Assembly: GCF_035818615.1 (NCBI RefSeq)
Contig: NZ_JAYKZY010000002.1
Span: forward strand, 3,040,501-3,104,500
Direction of reading: 5' to 3'
From: Sphingobium sp. CR2-8
GTDB lineage: Bacteria; Pseudomonadota; Alphaproteobacteria; Sphingomonadales; Sphingomonadaceae
Length of the DNA stretch: 64,000 bases
Below the pieces are notes generated by a model that was given only the letters and a program-made list of their open reading frames with translations, did no database searches and was not told the origin of the DNA. Both the position numbers and the translations under genes were made by a program. Below are positions 1 through 7,815 of the stretch, one piece after another. Positions within the stretch are counted from its first letter, which is position 1. Every line of letters starts with the position of its first letter.

Positions 1-1
1 C

Positions 2-283
2 TATGGCGGCTATGCCGACTGGATCGATCGTCCCGGCCGCTTCCGCTCGCTGGGCGACGGCCAGATCGACTTCACCGGCATCTTCTCGCGCCTCACCCAA
101 TATGGCTATGACGGCTGGGCCGTGCTGGAATGGGAATGCTGCCTCAAACATCCGCAAGACGGCGCGCGCGAAGGCGCACCCTTCATCGAGGCGCATATGA
201 TCCGGCGACCGACACGCGCCTTCGACGATTTTGCAGGTGGCGGCGACCCGGCGGACAACCGGCGCTGGCTGGGCCTTGCCTGA
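2..283 (+). CDS. Sugar phosphate isomerase/epimerase family protein, C-terminal part (cut by window edge)
   Basis: The last 93 residues of a protein whose start lies left of the window. The stretch DGQIDFTGIFSRLTQYGYDG followed by WAVLEWECCLKHP and a tail of charged residues is typical of the end of xylose-isomerase-like TIM barrels (IolE/Hyi superfamily), where the ExE segment supplies a metal-binding glutamate. It is followed 72 bp later by an MFS transporter and then by a sugar-processing cluster, so a role in sugar isomerisation or 3-keto-sugar processing is inferred. The substrate cannot be told. No signal peptide can be judged because the N-terminus is missing. Confidence 0.7.
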   Translation, partial: YGGYADWIDRPGRFRSLGDGQIDFTGIFSRLTQYGYDGWAVLEWECCLKHPQDGAREGAPFIEAHMIRRPTRAFDDFAGGGDPADNRRWLGLA

Positions 284-355
284 ACGCCGAACGACACTGA
301 CGCAGACACGCCCCGACACAAAATAGCAGGCGGGGCACAGGGTAGAGGAGCGGGC

Positions 356-1660
356 ATGACGGGCGTAAACCGACAGAGGCTATTCTGGCTGAGCGTATTG
401 GCGCTCTTCACCGCCTCCATGAGCGCGGCGCTCCGCGCGGCGGTGGCGAGCAGCCTCAAGGCGGAATGGATCGATCCCGTTGCGCCGATCGCGGCGGGCG
501 AAATGATCGGCGCGGCGCTCGGCTCGGCCTTCCTGGGCTTCTCGATCACCGTCTTCGTCGTCAGCGCCCTGCTCGACAAGCTCGGCATCCGCCGCGTGCT
601 GATCGCGTGCGGCGTCGCCTTCCTGATCGGCACGACGCTGATCGTGGGCGCGGGCGCGTTCGCCACCGGCATGGCCATCTATCATCTGGTGTGGCTTGGC
701 ATGCTCCTGTCCGGCATCGGCTGGGGCTTTGCCGAAGCGTCGATCAACCCGCTCACCGCCCGCCTCTATCCCGAAGACACGACCCATCGCCTCAACGTCC
801 TGCACGCCTGGTATCCCGGCGGGCTGATCGTCGGCGGCCTGGCGGGCGTATTCCTGGCCTCGGCCCTGCCCTGGCAGGCGATCATGGGCCTGGCCTATCT
901 GCCCGCCATCGGCGTCATCGCGATCGCCGCGACCACGACCTTCCCGCAGCCGCCCCAGGTCGTCGCCGAAAACGGCATGAAGGACATGATGCTCGAAGTC
1001 GTCCGCCGCCCCAGCTTCTTCATCTGGTTCGGCGCGATGTTCCTCACCGCCTCGTCCGAACTCGCGCCGGGCCAGTGGATCGATGTCGCGCTCAGCAACC
1101 GCGTGGGCATGCGCGGCATCCTGCTGCTCGTCTATGTCAGCGCGCTGATGTTCGTCTTCCGCCATTTCGCAGGGAAGATCGCCGGTCGCCTGTCCAACCC
1201 CGGCCTGCTCTGGGTGTCCAGCCTGCTCGCCGCGATCGGCCTGTTCATGTTGTCGCAGGCGCAATCACCCGCATCGGCCATCCTCGCATCCACCGTCTGG
1301 GGTCTGGGCGTCTGCGCCATGTGGCCCACGATGCTGGCGTCGGTGGCGGAACGCTATCCGCGCGGCGACGCCTGGGCGCTGGGGCTGGTCGGATCGGCGG
1401 GCGCACTCGCCAGCTTCTTCGTCCTGCCGCAACTGGGCGGCATGTTCGACCAGGCGAAGGTGGAGATCGCCGGCGGCCCCGAAGCCTTCACCCGCCTGAC
1501 CGGCGCGGCCCTGCGCGAAGTGGAGGACGCCGCCGCCTCCCAATCCTTCGCCCGGCTGACCTTCGTGCCGCTCACGCTGCTGGTCGTCTTCGGCGGCATC
1601 TGGCTGGTGGAACGCCGTGCCAAGGCCTGGGCCGCGCGAGTGGCGGAGGGGTTGGCGTGA
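356..1660 (+). CDS. MFS transporter, probable sugar or sugar-derivative importer
   Basis: A 434-residue polytopic membrane protein with about 12 hydrophobic segments. It carries the MFS loop motif after the second segment (LLDKLGIRR, near residues 72-80) and glycine-rich helices such as WYPGGLIVGGL. GAGGAG stands 7 bases before the ATG, which fixes the start. Its stop overlaps the GTG start of the next gene, so the two are translationally coupled. Placement at the head of a set of exported sugar enzymes suggests uptake of the product of periplasmic glycoside oxidation; this is inferred from context. Other MFS substrates cannot be excluded. Confidence 0.8.
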   Translation: MTGVNRQRLFWLSVLALFTASMSAALRAAVASSLKAEWIDPVAPIAAGEMIGAALGSAFLGFSITVFVVSALLDKLGIRRVLIACGVAFLIGTTLIVGAGAFATGMAIYHLVWLGMLLSGIGWGFAEASINPLTARLYPEDTTHRLNVLHAWYPGGLIVGGLAGVFLASALPWQAIMGLAYLPAIGVIAIAATTTFPQPPQVVAENGMKDMMLEVVRRPSFFIWFGAMFLTASSELAPGQWIDVALSNRVGMRGILLLVYVSALMFVFRHFAGKIAGRLSNPGLLWVSSLLAAIGLFMLSQAQSPASAILASTVWGLGVCAMWPTMLASVAERYPRGDAWALGLVGSAGALASFFVLPQLGGMFDQAKVEIAGGPEAFTRLTGAALREVEDAAASQSFARLTFVPLTLLVVFGGIWLVERRAKAWAARVAEGLA

Positions 1661-2571
1661 CCGTCTCCCGCCGCACGATGCTCGCCGCCGGGCTGGCCGC
1701 CGCCGCCACGCCCGCCCTGTCGGCCACGGCGCGCAGGAGCGGCTCCAACGCGGCCCGCTTCTCGCTTGCCTACGCCCCGCACGAAGGCAGTTTCGCCAGT
1801 CGCGGCGGCCTGCTCGAACAGATCGCCTATGCCGCCGATCAGGGCTTTACCGCCTGGGAAGACAATGAAGCGCGCAGCCGCCCGGTCGAACAACAGCAGG
1901 CGATGGCCCGCGCGCTGGCGCAACGGGGCATGACCATGGGCGTCTTCGTCGCGAGCATGCCCCAATGGGCCGACTTCCGCCCGTTGCTGGGCGCGAACGA
2001 CGATGCGGAGCGCGAAGCCTTCCTGGCCGACATCCGCTCCTCGGTGGAGGTTGCCAAGCGCCTCGACGCCAAACATATGACCGTCGTCACCGGCTTCATG
2101 GACCGCAAGGTGCCACAGGATATCCAGACCGGCCGCATCATCGACTGTATGCGCCGCGCGGGCGACATCGTCGCGCCCCATGGCCTGGCGCTGGTGATGG
2201 AACCGCTCAACACCCGAACCAACCATCCCGGCGTCTATATGCAATCGATCGCGCAGGGCTATGCCGTCGCGCGCGGCGCGAACAGTCCGGGGGTCAAGAT
2301 CCTGGCGGACCTCTATCATGAACAGATTCAGTCGGGGAACCTGATCCCCACGCTCGACGCCTGCTGGGCGGAGATCGGCTATATCCAGTTCGGCGACAAT
2401 CCGGGCCGCAAGGAACCGGGCACCGGCGAAATCCACTATGGCAACATCGTCCGCTGGCTGCGCGGTCGCCGCTATGCCGGGGTGATCGGCATGGAACATG
2501 GCAATTCGGTGGCCGTACGCGCGGGCGAAGATCGCCTGATCGCCGCCTATCGCGCGATCGACGCAGCATGA
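1657..2571 (+). CDS. Tat-exported hydroxypyruvate isomerase-like TIM-barrel protein
   Basis: 304 residues from a GTG that overlaps the MFS stop (GTGA). An upstream in-frame extension only shadows the transporter gene. The N-terminus VTVSRRTMLAAGLAAAATPA is a twin-arginine signal with cleavage expected near ALSATA. The body has the hydroxypyruvate isomerase hallmarks: the EPLN glutamate, DLYHEQ, and GDNPGRKEPGTGEI, whose residues bind metal and substrate. Classical Hyi is cytoplasmic, so the Tat signal is unusual and points to a folded, metal-loaded periplasmic enzyme. In this locus it may isomerise or cleave 3-keto-sugars rather than hydroxypyruvate; that is inference. Confidence 0.82.
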   Translation: MTVSRRTMLAAGLAAAATPALSATARRSGSNAARFSLAYAPHEGSFASRGGLLEQIAYAADQGFTAWEDNEARSRPVEQQQAMARALAQRGMTMGVFVASMPQWADFRPLLGANDDAEREAFLADIRSSVEVAKRLDAKHMTVVTGFMDRKVPQDIQTGRIIDCMRRAGDIVAPHGLALVMEPLNTRTNHPGVYMQSIAQGYAVARGANSPGVKILADLYHEQIQSGNLIPTLDACWAEIGYIQFGDNPGRKEPGTGEIHYGNIVRWLRGRRYAGVIGMEHGNSVAVRAGEDRLIAAYRAIDAA

Positions 2572-2585
2572 GGAGGAGGGAGAGG

Positions 2586-3464
2586 ATGAAGCGCATCCCC
2601 AAAGGCACCTGGCCCAAAGGCACTTGGCCCAAAGGCATCGCACTGGCCGCCGCCCTGCTGGCCGGTACGATGGCGCAGGCGCAGGCGCCATCGGCAGACA
2701 AGCCGGGCAAGCTGGGTTTTACGGACACGCCGATCCTGCCCGGCGGCAAATGGCACGTCCATGATCCGGACCGCCCCGCTCCCACGGTCGTCACCCCCGC
2801 TGCAAGCCCAGGCGGCGCGCCGTCCGACGCCATCGTCCTGTTCGACGGCACATCGCTCGACGCCTGGCGCGGCGAACGCGGCCCCTGGACGCTGGACAAG
2901 GGCGTGATGACCATCCCGCCCCGCGCCAAAAGCGGCGGCGAAAATAACCTCATCTCCAAACAGGCATTTGGCGACGTCCAGCTGCATCTGGAATTCCGCT
3001 CGCCCAATCCGCCGACCAAAAGCTCGCAGGATCGCGGCAATAGCGGCATCTGGTTCATGCAGCGCTACGAAGTGCAGATACTCGACGGCTATCGGAACGC
3101 GACCTATGCCGACGGCACGGTCGGCGCGGTCTATGCGTGGAAGCCGCCGCTGGTGAACCCGTCGCGCAAGCCCGGCGAATGGCAGAGCTACGACATCATC
3201 TTCGAACGCCCCCGCTTCGCTGCGGACGGCAGCCTTGTGCGTCCCGCCTATGTGACCGCGCTGCTGAACGGCGTGCTGGTGCAGAACCATCAGGCGATGC
3301 TGGGCACCACCAAATGGCGTTCGATCGGCCAGTATCAGGCGCATGGCGACGCCGCGCCGATCCAGTTGCAGGACCATGATTCGCCGGTGTCCTTCCGCAA
3401 CATCTGGGTCAGGCCATTGCCACAGGACGCGATCGCGCAGGATTTGAAGGGAGACGGACGATGA
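2586..3464 (+). CDS. DUF1080 / 3-keto-disaccharide hydrolase domain protein, exported
   Basis: 292 residues. The ATG at 2586 is preferred over the one at 2568 because a GGAGGGAGAGG run lies directly before it. An N-terminal signal peptide (residues 1 to about 35) ends near AQAQA. The domain begins at about residue 80 with VLFDGTSLDAWRG, the classic opening of Pfam PF06439, and continues with NSGIWFMQRYEVQILDGY and QLQDHDSPVSFRNIWVRPL. It is a concanavalin-like beta-sandwich. Family members act on 3-keto-glycosides formed by flavin dehydrogenases. The neighbouring GMC dehydrogenase genes support that role here. The gene overlaps the next start by 4 bp. Confidence 0.85.
   Translation: MKRIPKGTWPKGTWPKGIALAAALLAGTMAQAQAPSADKPGKLGFTDTPILPGGKWHVHDPDRPAPTVVTPAASPGGAPSDAIVLFDGTSLDAWRGERGPWTLDKGVMTIPPRAKSGGENNLISKQAFGDVQLHLEFRSPNPPTKSSQDRGNSGIWFMQRYEVQILDGYRNATYADGTVGAVYAWKPPLVNPSRKPGEWQSYDIIFERPRFAADGSLVRPAYVTALLNGVLVQNHQAMLGTTKWRSIGQYQAHGDAAPIQLQDHDSPVSFRNIWVRPLPQDAIAQDLKGDGR
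2598..2638 (+). repeat. 15-bp tandem repeat inside the signal peptide region
   Basis: Two copies of the 15-mer CCCAAAGGCACYTGG (2598-2612 and 2613-2627) plus a third partial copy (2628-2638) encode PKGTWPKGTWPKG just before the hydrophobic core of the exported DUF1080 protein. The unit is a multiple of three, so copy changes would keep the frame and lengthen or shorten the n-region. Confidence 0.85.
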
Positions 3465-4036
3465 TGGACCGCAGAAAAGCGCTGGCGGGCACGCTTGCCC
3501 TGTTCGGCGCGCAGATTTTCGCGCCGCTGGCGCGTGCGGCCGGGATCGCCCCCGCCCCGCCCGCGTCCCCGCCCGCAATCGACCAGGGCGCGCCCAGCCG
3601 CCAATTGTTCACGCCCGATCAGCGCGCCCTGATGACCGCGCTCAGCGATCGCATCATTCCCGCCACGGACACGCCCGGCGCGATCGCGGCCGGCGTGCCT
3701 GCCTATATCGAAAAGCTGCTCGCCGACTGGTCGGTGGCGGAGGATCGCGCGCCCATCATCACGGGCCTGGCGGAAATCGACGCCCGCGCCTGGCAGGATT
3801 ACAAGCTGCCCGCGATCAAGACCACCCCCGCGCAGCAGGACGCCCTGCTGACGCTGGCGATGGAAGACAAGATTCCCGATGGCGAGATGTTCTTCGAAGC
3901 GTTCCGGCAGATGGTGATCACGGGCTATTACACGTCGGAAATCGGCATGACGCAGGAACGCGAATATCTGCCGGTGCCCGGCGAATATGACGGCGCCTAT
4001 CCCTATTCCAAGGTCAAGAAGGTCTTTACCGCATGA
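3461..4036 (+). CDS. Gluconate 2-dehydrogenase subunit 3 family protein (small subunit of GMC dehydrogenase)
   Basis: 191 residues. The N-terminus MMDRRKALAGTLALFGAQIF is a twin-arginine signal. The mature part contains FTPDQRALMTALSDRIIPAT followed by DTPGAIAAGVPAYIEKLLAD, the signature of the subunit 3 family (LacC-like), which escorts and stabilises a FAD-containing GMC large subunit. The large subunit encoded at 4939 has no signal of its own, so co-export through this subunit is expected from known members of the family. It overlaps its neighbours by 4 bp on both sides, and so belongs to the operon that starts at 356. Confidence 0.85.
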   Translation: MMDRRKALAGTLALFGAQIFAPLARAAGIAPAPPASPPAIDQGAPSRQLFTPDQRALMTALSDRIIPATDTPGAIAAGVPAYIEKLLADWSVAEDRAPIITGLAEIDARAWQDYKLPAIKTTPAQQDALLTLAMEDKIPDGEMFFEAFRQMVITGYYTSEIGMTQEREYLPVPGEYDGAYPYSKVKKVFTA

Positions 4037-4881
4037 TGATGATCAACCGTCGTTCCATGATGCTGGGCGCGGGCGGTCTTGCCGCCCTCGCCAGCCAGCC
4101 CCTCTTCGCCAAGGCTGCGGGTTCCGCAAAGCTCGGCAACATCGGCCTGCAACTCTATACTGTGCGCGAACTCTTCTCCGCCGATCCGGTCGCCACGCTC
4201 GAAAAGGTGGCGAAGATCGGCTATCGCGAAGTCGAATATGGCGGTGGCGGCTATGACGGCATGGACCACGCCCTGCTGCGCCGGACGATGGATCGCCTCG
4301 GCCTCAAATCGCCGTCCATCCATGTCGGCTATGACGCATTGCTCGACAAGTTCGACGCCAGCGTCGCCATGGCCAAAACGCTGGGCGCGGACACGATCGT
4401 GCTGCCCTATATAATCGACAAGCATCGCAGCGCCGACGCCTGGACCGCCGCGCTCACCAACATCAACCGCTTCGGCGCGCAGTTGAAGGCGGCGGGGCTG
4501 GGCTTTGCCTATCATAATCACGACTTCGAATTTACCGTGAAGCCCGACGGCGTCAGCCTGTTCGAACGGCTGGTGAAGGCGACCGACCCCGCGCTGGTGA
4601 AGATCGAACTCGACCTCTACTGGGCGGTCCACGCCGGGGAAGATGCACAGGCGCTGGTCAAGACCCTCGCCGGACGCGTCTACGCCTATCATGTCAAGGA
4701 TATGGCGGCCGACCGCAAGATGACGTCGGTGGGCCTTGGCACCATCGATTTCGCCAGCATCTTCAAGCTGAACGGGCTGGCCGGGGCGCAGCATTTCTAC
4801 GTCGAAAACGACCAGTCGCCCGCACCCTATCTGCCCGACATCACCAAAAGCTTCCAGACGCTGCGCGCGCTGCGTTTCTGA
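4033..4881 (+). CDS. Tat-exported sugar phosphate isomerase/epimerase-like TIM-barrel protein
   Basis: 282 residues. MMMINRRSMMLGAGGLAALA is a twin-arginine signal, so a periplasmic location is expected. The barrel shows GLQLYTVRELFSADPVATLE near the start, YHNHDFEF in the middle (metal and acid/base histidines) and IELDLYWAVHAGEDA, followed by HVKDM and FYVENDQSP. Relatives act as 3-keto-glycoside lyases or isomerases, and as the TIM-barrel subunit of C-glycoside deglycosidases. The closely packed dehydrogenase genes suggest it acts on the 3-keto product, but which reaction it performs (1,2-elimination, hydration or epimerisation) cannot be read from sequence. Confidence 0.82.
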   Translation: MMMINRRSMMLGAGGLAALASQPLFAKAAGSAKLGNIGLQLYTVRELFSADPVATLEKVAKIGYREVEYGGGGYDGMDHALLRRTMDRLGLKSPSIHVGYDALLDKFDASVAMAKTLGADTIVLPYIIDKHRSADAWTAALTNINRFGAQLKAAGLGFAYHNHDFEFTVKPDGVSLFERLVKATDPALVKIELDLYWAVHAGEDAQALVKTLAGRVYAYHVKDMAADRKMTSVGLGTIDFASIFKLNGLAGAQHFYVENDQSPAPYLPDITKSFQTLRALRF

Positions 4882-4938
4882 CGCGGGCCGCTTGGCGACA
4901 CTGGGACTAGAGACTTCATCCTTGAAAAGGGGATCATC

Positions 4939-6621
4939 ATGGCTTCGACGGACAAGTTCGACGCAATCGTCATCGGTTCGGGCATCAGCGGCGGGTGGGC
5001 CGCCAAGGAACTGACGGAAAAGGGGTTTCGCGTCCTGATGCTGGATCGCGGCGTCATGGTCGAACATGGCGAAGGCTACACCTATGACGGTCGCCCCGCC
5101 TATGATGTGCCCGCGCGCAACATAATGCCCGCCCCGCTCAAGCAGAGCGACTATTTCATCGCCCAGCACGGCTATGTCGCGCCCAGCAACCAGGCCTTCT
5201 ACAATAATGACCGCCTGAACCCCTATGACTATGAAAATGGCAGCAAATTCTACTGGATTCGTCCCGCTGCCGTGGGCGGCAAGTCGCTGATCTGGGGCCG
5301 CTGGAGCTTCCGCTGGAGCGCCGCCGATTTCCAGGCGAACCAGCGGGAAGGCATCGGCGGCGCATGGCCGATCGGCTATGACGACCTCGTGCCCTGGTAC
5401 GACTATATCGAAAAATATGTCGGCATTTCGGGGTCGCGCGAAAATCTCCCCTATTTGCCCGACAGTCAGTTCATGCCGCCCATGCCGATGAACATCGCGG
5501 AAAAATGGATGAAGGAACGACTGGAAACGCAGTTTCCGGGGCGCAAGTTGATCAACGCCCGCCTGTCCAACATCACCGAAGACAAGCCGGAGCAAGGCCG
5601 CACCAAATGCCAGCACCGCAACCAGTGCGGCAATGGCTGTTCCTTCGGCGCTTATTTCTCGACCCAGGCCGTCACCCTGCCCGCCGCCCGCGCGACGGGC
5701 AAGCTGACGCTGCGCTCCGACGCGGTCGTCACCAAGCTCGACTATGATCCCGCGACCAAGCGCGTGACAGGCGTGCATTTCGTGGACGCCAAGACCGGCC
5801 AGGCCGAAGTGGTGAAGGCGCGCATGGTCTTCCTCAACGCGTCGACCCTGGCGTCGGTCCAGATCCTCATGAACTCGCGCCAGCCCGGCGGCGAACGCAG
5901 CCATTTCGATAGCAGCGGGACGCTCGGCCGCTATGTCATGGACCATATCTTCCGCGTCAGCGTGAAGGGGGATATTCCGGGCATGGAGGAATATATCGAA
6001 TATGGCCGCCGCCCCGGCGGTGTCTATGTCCCCCGCTTCCGCAACAATGACGGTCAGGAAGATGTCGGCTTCAAGCGCGGCTATGGCTATCAGGGCGGGG
6101 CCTATCGCGAACCCAGCAAGCCGGTCGGCTTCGGCGCGTCGATGAAGGAAGGGATGCGCCAATATAGCGGCTGGAAATTCCAGATGGGCGCGTTCGGCGA
6201 ATGCCTGCCCTATGAAGACAACCGCGTCTCGCTCAGCCCCGACAAGGTCGACCGCTTCGGCATGCCGCAGATGCGGTTCGACGTCACCTTCCGCGACAAC
6301 GAACTGCGGATGATGGCGGACGCGCGCGAACAGGGTGAAAAGATGCTGCGCGCGGCGGGCCTCAAAAATGTCGAAAGCCGGGTGCGCGAACATGTGCCGG
6401 GCGACGCCATCCACGAAATGGGCGGCGCGCGCATGGGCGCGGACCCGCGCACCTCGGTCCTCAACCAATGGAACCAGGCGCATGACGCGGCCAATCTGTT
6501 CGTCACCGACGGCGCGCAGATGGCGTCCATCTCCTGCGTCAATCCGTCGTTGACCTTCATGGCGCTGACCGCCCGCGCCGTCGACCATGCCGTGACCCAG
6601 TTGAAGGGCGGCGTGATCTGA
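4939..6621 (+). CDS. GMC-family FAD oxidoreductase, glycoside 3-dehydrogenase-type large subunit
   Basis: 560 residues without a signal peptide. The FAD-binding GSGISGGWAA lies near residues 13-22, and the C-terminus carries HEMGGARMG and CVNPSLTFMALTARA with the GMC active-site region. Three cysteines, C224, C230 and C234 (spacing Cx5Cx3C in TKCQHRNQCGNGC), match the pattern that binds a 3Fe-4S cluster in bacterial FAD-dependent glucose dehydrogenases. With the small subunit encoded at 3461 it should form a periplasmic dehydrogenase that oxidises sugar C3 and passes electrons to the respiratory chain. No cytochrome c subunit gene is present in the window. AAGGGGA precedes the ATG; the gap to the upstream gene is 57 bp. 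Confidence 0.85.
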   Translation: MASTDKFDAIVIGSGISGGWAAKELTEKGFRVLMLDRGVMVEHGEGYTYDGRPAYDVPARNIMPAPLKQSDYFIAQHGYVAPSNQAFYNNDRLNPYDYENGSKFYWIRPAAVGGKSLIWGRWSFRWSAADFQANQREGIGGAWPIGYDDLVPWYDYIEKYVGISGSRENLPYLPDSQFMPPMPMNIAEKWMKERLETQFPGRKLINARLSNITEDKPEQGRTKCQHRNQCGNGCSFGAYFSTQAVTLPAARATGKLTLRSDAVVTKLDYDPATKRVTGVHFVDAKTGQAEVVKARMVFLNASTLASVQILMNSRQPGGERSHFDSSGTLGRYVMDHIFRVSVKGDIPGMEEYIEYGRRPGGVYVPRFRNNDGQEDVGFKRGYGYQGGAYREPSKPVGFGASMKEGMRQYSGWKFQMGAFGECLPYEDNRVSLSPDKVDRFGMPQMRFDVTFRDNELRMMADAREQGEKMLRAAGLKNVESRVREHVPGDAIHEMGGARMGADPRTSVLNQWNQAHDAANLFVTDGAQMASISCVNPSLTFMALTARAVDHAVTQLKGGVI

Positions 6622-6666
6622 CTCCGGTCCGTGGATGCGCCGTCGCATGCCCCGTCGACTATCCGT

Positions 6667-6697
6667 CCTTTCCGGCCCTATGATCGTGCCGGAAAGG
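6667..6697. promoter_or_regulatory. Perfect 10-bp inverted repeat before the LacI-family gene
   Basis: CCTTTCCGGC (6667-6676) and GCCGGAAAGG (6688-6697) are exact inverted copies separated by 11 bp, ending 29 bp before the regulator's ATG. It could be an operator for autoregulation or an RNA stem-loop in the leader. It lacks a U-tract, so it is a poor candidate for an intrinsic terminator of the dehydrogenase gene. Confidence 0.5.
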
Positions 6698-6726
6698 CGC
6701 TACAGGGGCATTGGGGGATAAGCGGC

Positions 6727-7764
6727 ATGGCACGACGACGGGAAAATGGCGTGACGATCCGCGCGGTCGCGCAGCGGGCCGGCGTGTCCGCGATGACCGT
6801 ATCGAACGTCATCAACGGCGCGGGTCGGGCCAGCGCCGCCACGATGGAGGCGGTGCGCGCCGCCATCGCCGAACTGGGCTATGTTCCCAACCTTGCCGCC
6901 CGCCGCCTGGCCAAGGCGCGGGCGACGACCATGGGCCTCATCTATTCCGACCGGCGCACCCCCTTTCTGGACGCGGTGCTGGTCGGCACGCTGCGCGCCA
7001 CCAACGCCCATGGCCTGCAACTCATCCTGCGCGAAGGCGAAGGCACGGGCCGCGAAGAGGCGGAACGCATCGCCACCGACCTCGTTCGCAGCGGCGCCGA
7101 CGCGCTCCTTCTCATCCCGCCCTTTGCCGAACTGCTCAGCGGATCGGCCCTGCTCGCGACCCTGGGCGTGCCGCTGGCTGCGATCGCGACGGGCAGGCCG
7201 ATGCCCGACATGACGACCGTCCGGATCGACAACCGGGCCGCCATGCACGCCATCACCCTGCGCGTCATCGCGGGCGGGCACCGGCGGATCGCCTATATCG
7301 CCGGTCCCGATCACAGCAGCGTGGTCGCCGCCCGGCTCGACGGCTTCAGGCACGCGCTGGCCCAGCATGGTATAGCCGACACCCCCGACCTCATCGTCCG
7401 CCAGGGCGAATTCGACTATGCCTCGGGCGTCGCCGCCGGGCGCAGGCTGCTGACCCTGCCCGATCGGCCCACCGCGATCATGTGCAGCAGCGACGATCTT
7501 GCCGCAGGGGTGATCGCGCAGGCGGGGCATATGGGCCTGGTCCTGCCGCGCGACCTGTCGGTCACGGGCTTCGACGACACCATCCTCGCTTCGCGCATCT
7601 GGCCGCCGCTCACCGTGGTGCGGCAACCGGTCGAGGACATGGCGTTCCGTGCGACCCAATGCCTGATCGCCGCGCTCGCCAGCACCGGCAACGCGACGGC
7701 GGTCAGCGACGAGATATTCGACCATCGGCTCGTGGAGCGCGAGAGCATTGCGATCCTCTCCTGA
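6727..7764 (+). CDS. LacI-family transcriptional regulator
   Basis: 345 residues from the ATG at 6727; an in-frame upstream extension to 6631 has no regulator homology and is not used. The N-terminal helix-turn-helix is VTIRAVAQRAGVSAMTVSNV with hinge helix AARRLAKA, followed by a periplasmic-binding-protein-like sensor domain (TMGLIYSDRRTPF to the end, with RIAYIAGPDHSSVVAARLDG and DLSVTGFDDT). It lies downstream of the sugar-oxidation genes on the same strand and very likely controls them in response to a sugar or keto-sugar. A GC-rich hairpin without a U-tract (7776-7793) separates it from the next gene. Confidence 0.88.
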   Translation: MARRRENGVTIRAVAQRAGVSAMTVSNVINGAGRASAATMEAVRAAIAELGYVPNLAARRLAKARATTMGLIYSDRRTPFLDAVLVGTLRATNAHGLQLILREGEGTGREEAERIATDLVRSGADALLLIPPFAELLSGSALLATLGVPLAAIATGRPMPDMTTVRIDNRAAMHAITLRVIAGGHRRIAYIAGPDHSSVVAARLDGFRHALAQHGIADTPDLIVRQGEFDYASGVAAGRRLLTLPDRPTAIMCSSDDLAAGVIAQAGHMGLVLPRDLSVTGFDDTILASRIWPPLTVVRQPVEDMAFRATQCLIAALASTGNATAVSDEIFDHRLVERESIAILS

Positions 7765-7815
7765 CCCGATCACCCGGCGGGGAAGGCCCCGCCCTCACGA
7801 CGAAGGATATGCGGC

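Noticed and set aside
466..1656. In-frame upstream extension of the Hyi-like protein through the MFS gene
   Set aside because: The extension is Arg/Pro-rich nonsense in the alternate frame of the transporter. The Tat signal begins exactly at the GTG at 1657.
4003..6648. Very long open frame on the minus strand (881 codons) opposite the GMC dehydrogenase gene
   Set aside because: Its translation is rich in His, Arg and Ala with no recognised domain. It is the antisense shadow expected from G+C-rich codon use; the plus strand encodes clear enzymes.
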